22,889 bases of DNA from Burkholderiaceae bacterium (GTDB lineage: Bacteria > Pseudomonadota > Gammaproteobacteria > Burkholderiales > Burkholderiaceae_F), in the NCBI GenBank assembly GCA_013696665.1, contig JACCYC010000091.1, positions 1-22,889 of the forward strand, given 5' to 3'. The position numbers and the translations under genes are program-made. Below the pieces are notes generated by a model that was given only the letters and a program-made list of their open reading frames with translations, ran no database searches and was not told the origin of the DNA. Below are positions 22,748 through 22,889 of this stretch, in pieces (position 1 is the stretch's first letter; every line of letters starts with the position of its first letter).

Positions 22748-22889
22748 AGATTGCGATCCTCAACGGGCGCGTGATCGACCCGGCGTCCAACTTTGACCAG
22801 GCAGCCGGCGTCTTTATCGATGAGGGATGTATCGCAGCGATCGGGCGCGCGCCGGAGCAGTTCCGCGCCGACACCACGCTCGATGCAGC
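22744..22889 (+). CDS. pyrC: Dihydroorotase or dihydroorotase-like protein, N-terminal fragment
   Basis: The first 48 codons are visible before the window ends. MKIAILNGRVIDPASNFD and VFIDEGCIAAIG are the typical N-terminal beta-sandwich of amidohydrolase-fold dihydroorotases, which act in the step after PyrB. The zinc-binding HxH lies further downstream, outside the window. It is therefore impossible to tell an active enzyme from the inactive PyrC' partner that stabilises PyrB in pseudomonads. The start overlaps the pyrB stop by four bases. Confidence 0.9.
   Translation, partial: MKIAILNGRVIDPASNFDQAAGVFIDEGCIAAIGRAPEQFRADTTLDA

Noticed and set aside
1..22889. CRISPR array or I-E type repeats to accompany the Cas6e-like gene
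   Set aside because: Non-coding intervals are all short, and none contains regularly spaced repeats of 25-37 bases. A distant array in the genome remains possible.

Overview
This is a bacterial chromosomal segment, G+C-rich by eye, with the gene content and order of a betaproteobacterium, most likely Burkholderiales or a relative. The evidence is the hemL/thiE/rubredoxin cluster beside a pilGHIJ-chpA type IV pilus chemosensory operon, the yqgE-ruvX-pyrR-pyrB-pyrC cluster, and a CIRCE-controlled groESL. The assignment rests on recognised protein families and gene order. No database search was run. No rRNA, tRNA, insertion sequence, phage gene or CRISPR array was seen.

Layout. (1) 1-1315, minus strand: the N-terminal half of groEL (cut by the window edge), groES, and an upstream promoter with a near-perfect CIRCE operator. 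(2) 1522-2217, plus strand, divergent from groESL: a stand-alone protein that reads as a Cas6e/CasE-type CRISPR RNA endonuclease, with no cas neighbours and no repeat array. It is closed by a strong intrinsic terminator. This is the most unusual gene in the window. (3) 2327-3763, plus: a PBP4-type D-Ala-D-Ala carboxypeptidase (dacB). (4) 3774-8561, minus: thiE and hemL (overlapping), then dsbD and a secreted redoxin-like protein (overlapping). (5) 8763-18721, plus: a 54-residue rubredoxin, then pilG, pilH, pilI, pilJ and a 1968-residue CheA-type hybrid kinase (chpA/pilL). (6) 18455-20188, minus: a class I photolyase whose reading frame has no stop at the normal C-terminus and runs 267 bases antisense into the end of chpA. 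(7) 20231-22889, plus: yqgE/algH, ruvX, pyrR, pyrB and the start of a dihydroorotase gene, the last four overlapping by 8, 8 and 4 bases.

How the genes work together. PilJ (receptor), PilI (CheW adaptor), ChpA (kinase with several phosphotransfer domains) and PilG/PilH (response regulators) form one signalling pathway controlling type IV pili. PyrR, PyrB and the PyrC-type protein belong to pyrimidine synthesis. HemL serves tetrapyrrole synthesis and ThiE serves thiamine synthesis. DsbD probably supplies reductant to periplasmic thiol proteins, and the coupled redoxin is a natural candidate partner. GroES and GroEL are the folding chaperone, apparently heat-inducible through HrcA.

Most of the window is ordinary core genome. 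The points that deserve a second look are the orphan Cas6e-like gene and the hairpins on either side of it, the photolyase/chpA antisense overlap, the inverted repeat and possibly leaderless start between phrB and yqgE, a repeat-dense thiE/rubredoxin intergenic region, and phosphotransfer domains in ChpA that lack the usual lysine.
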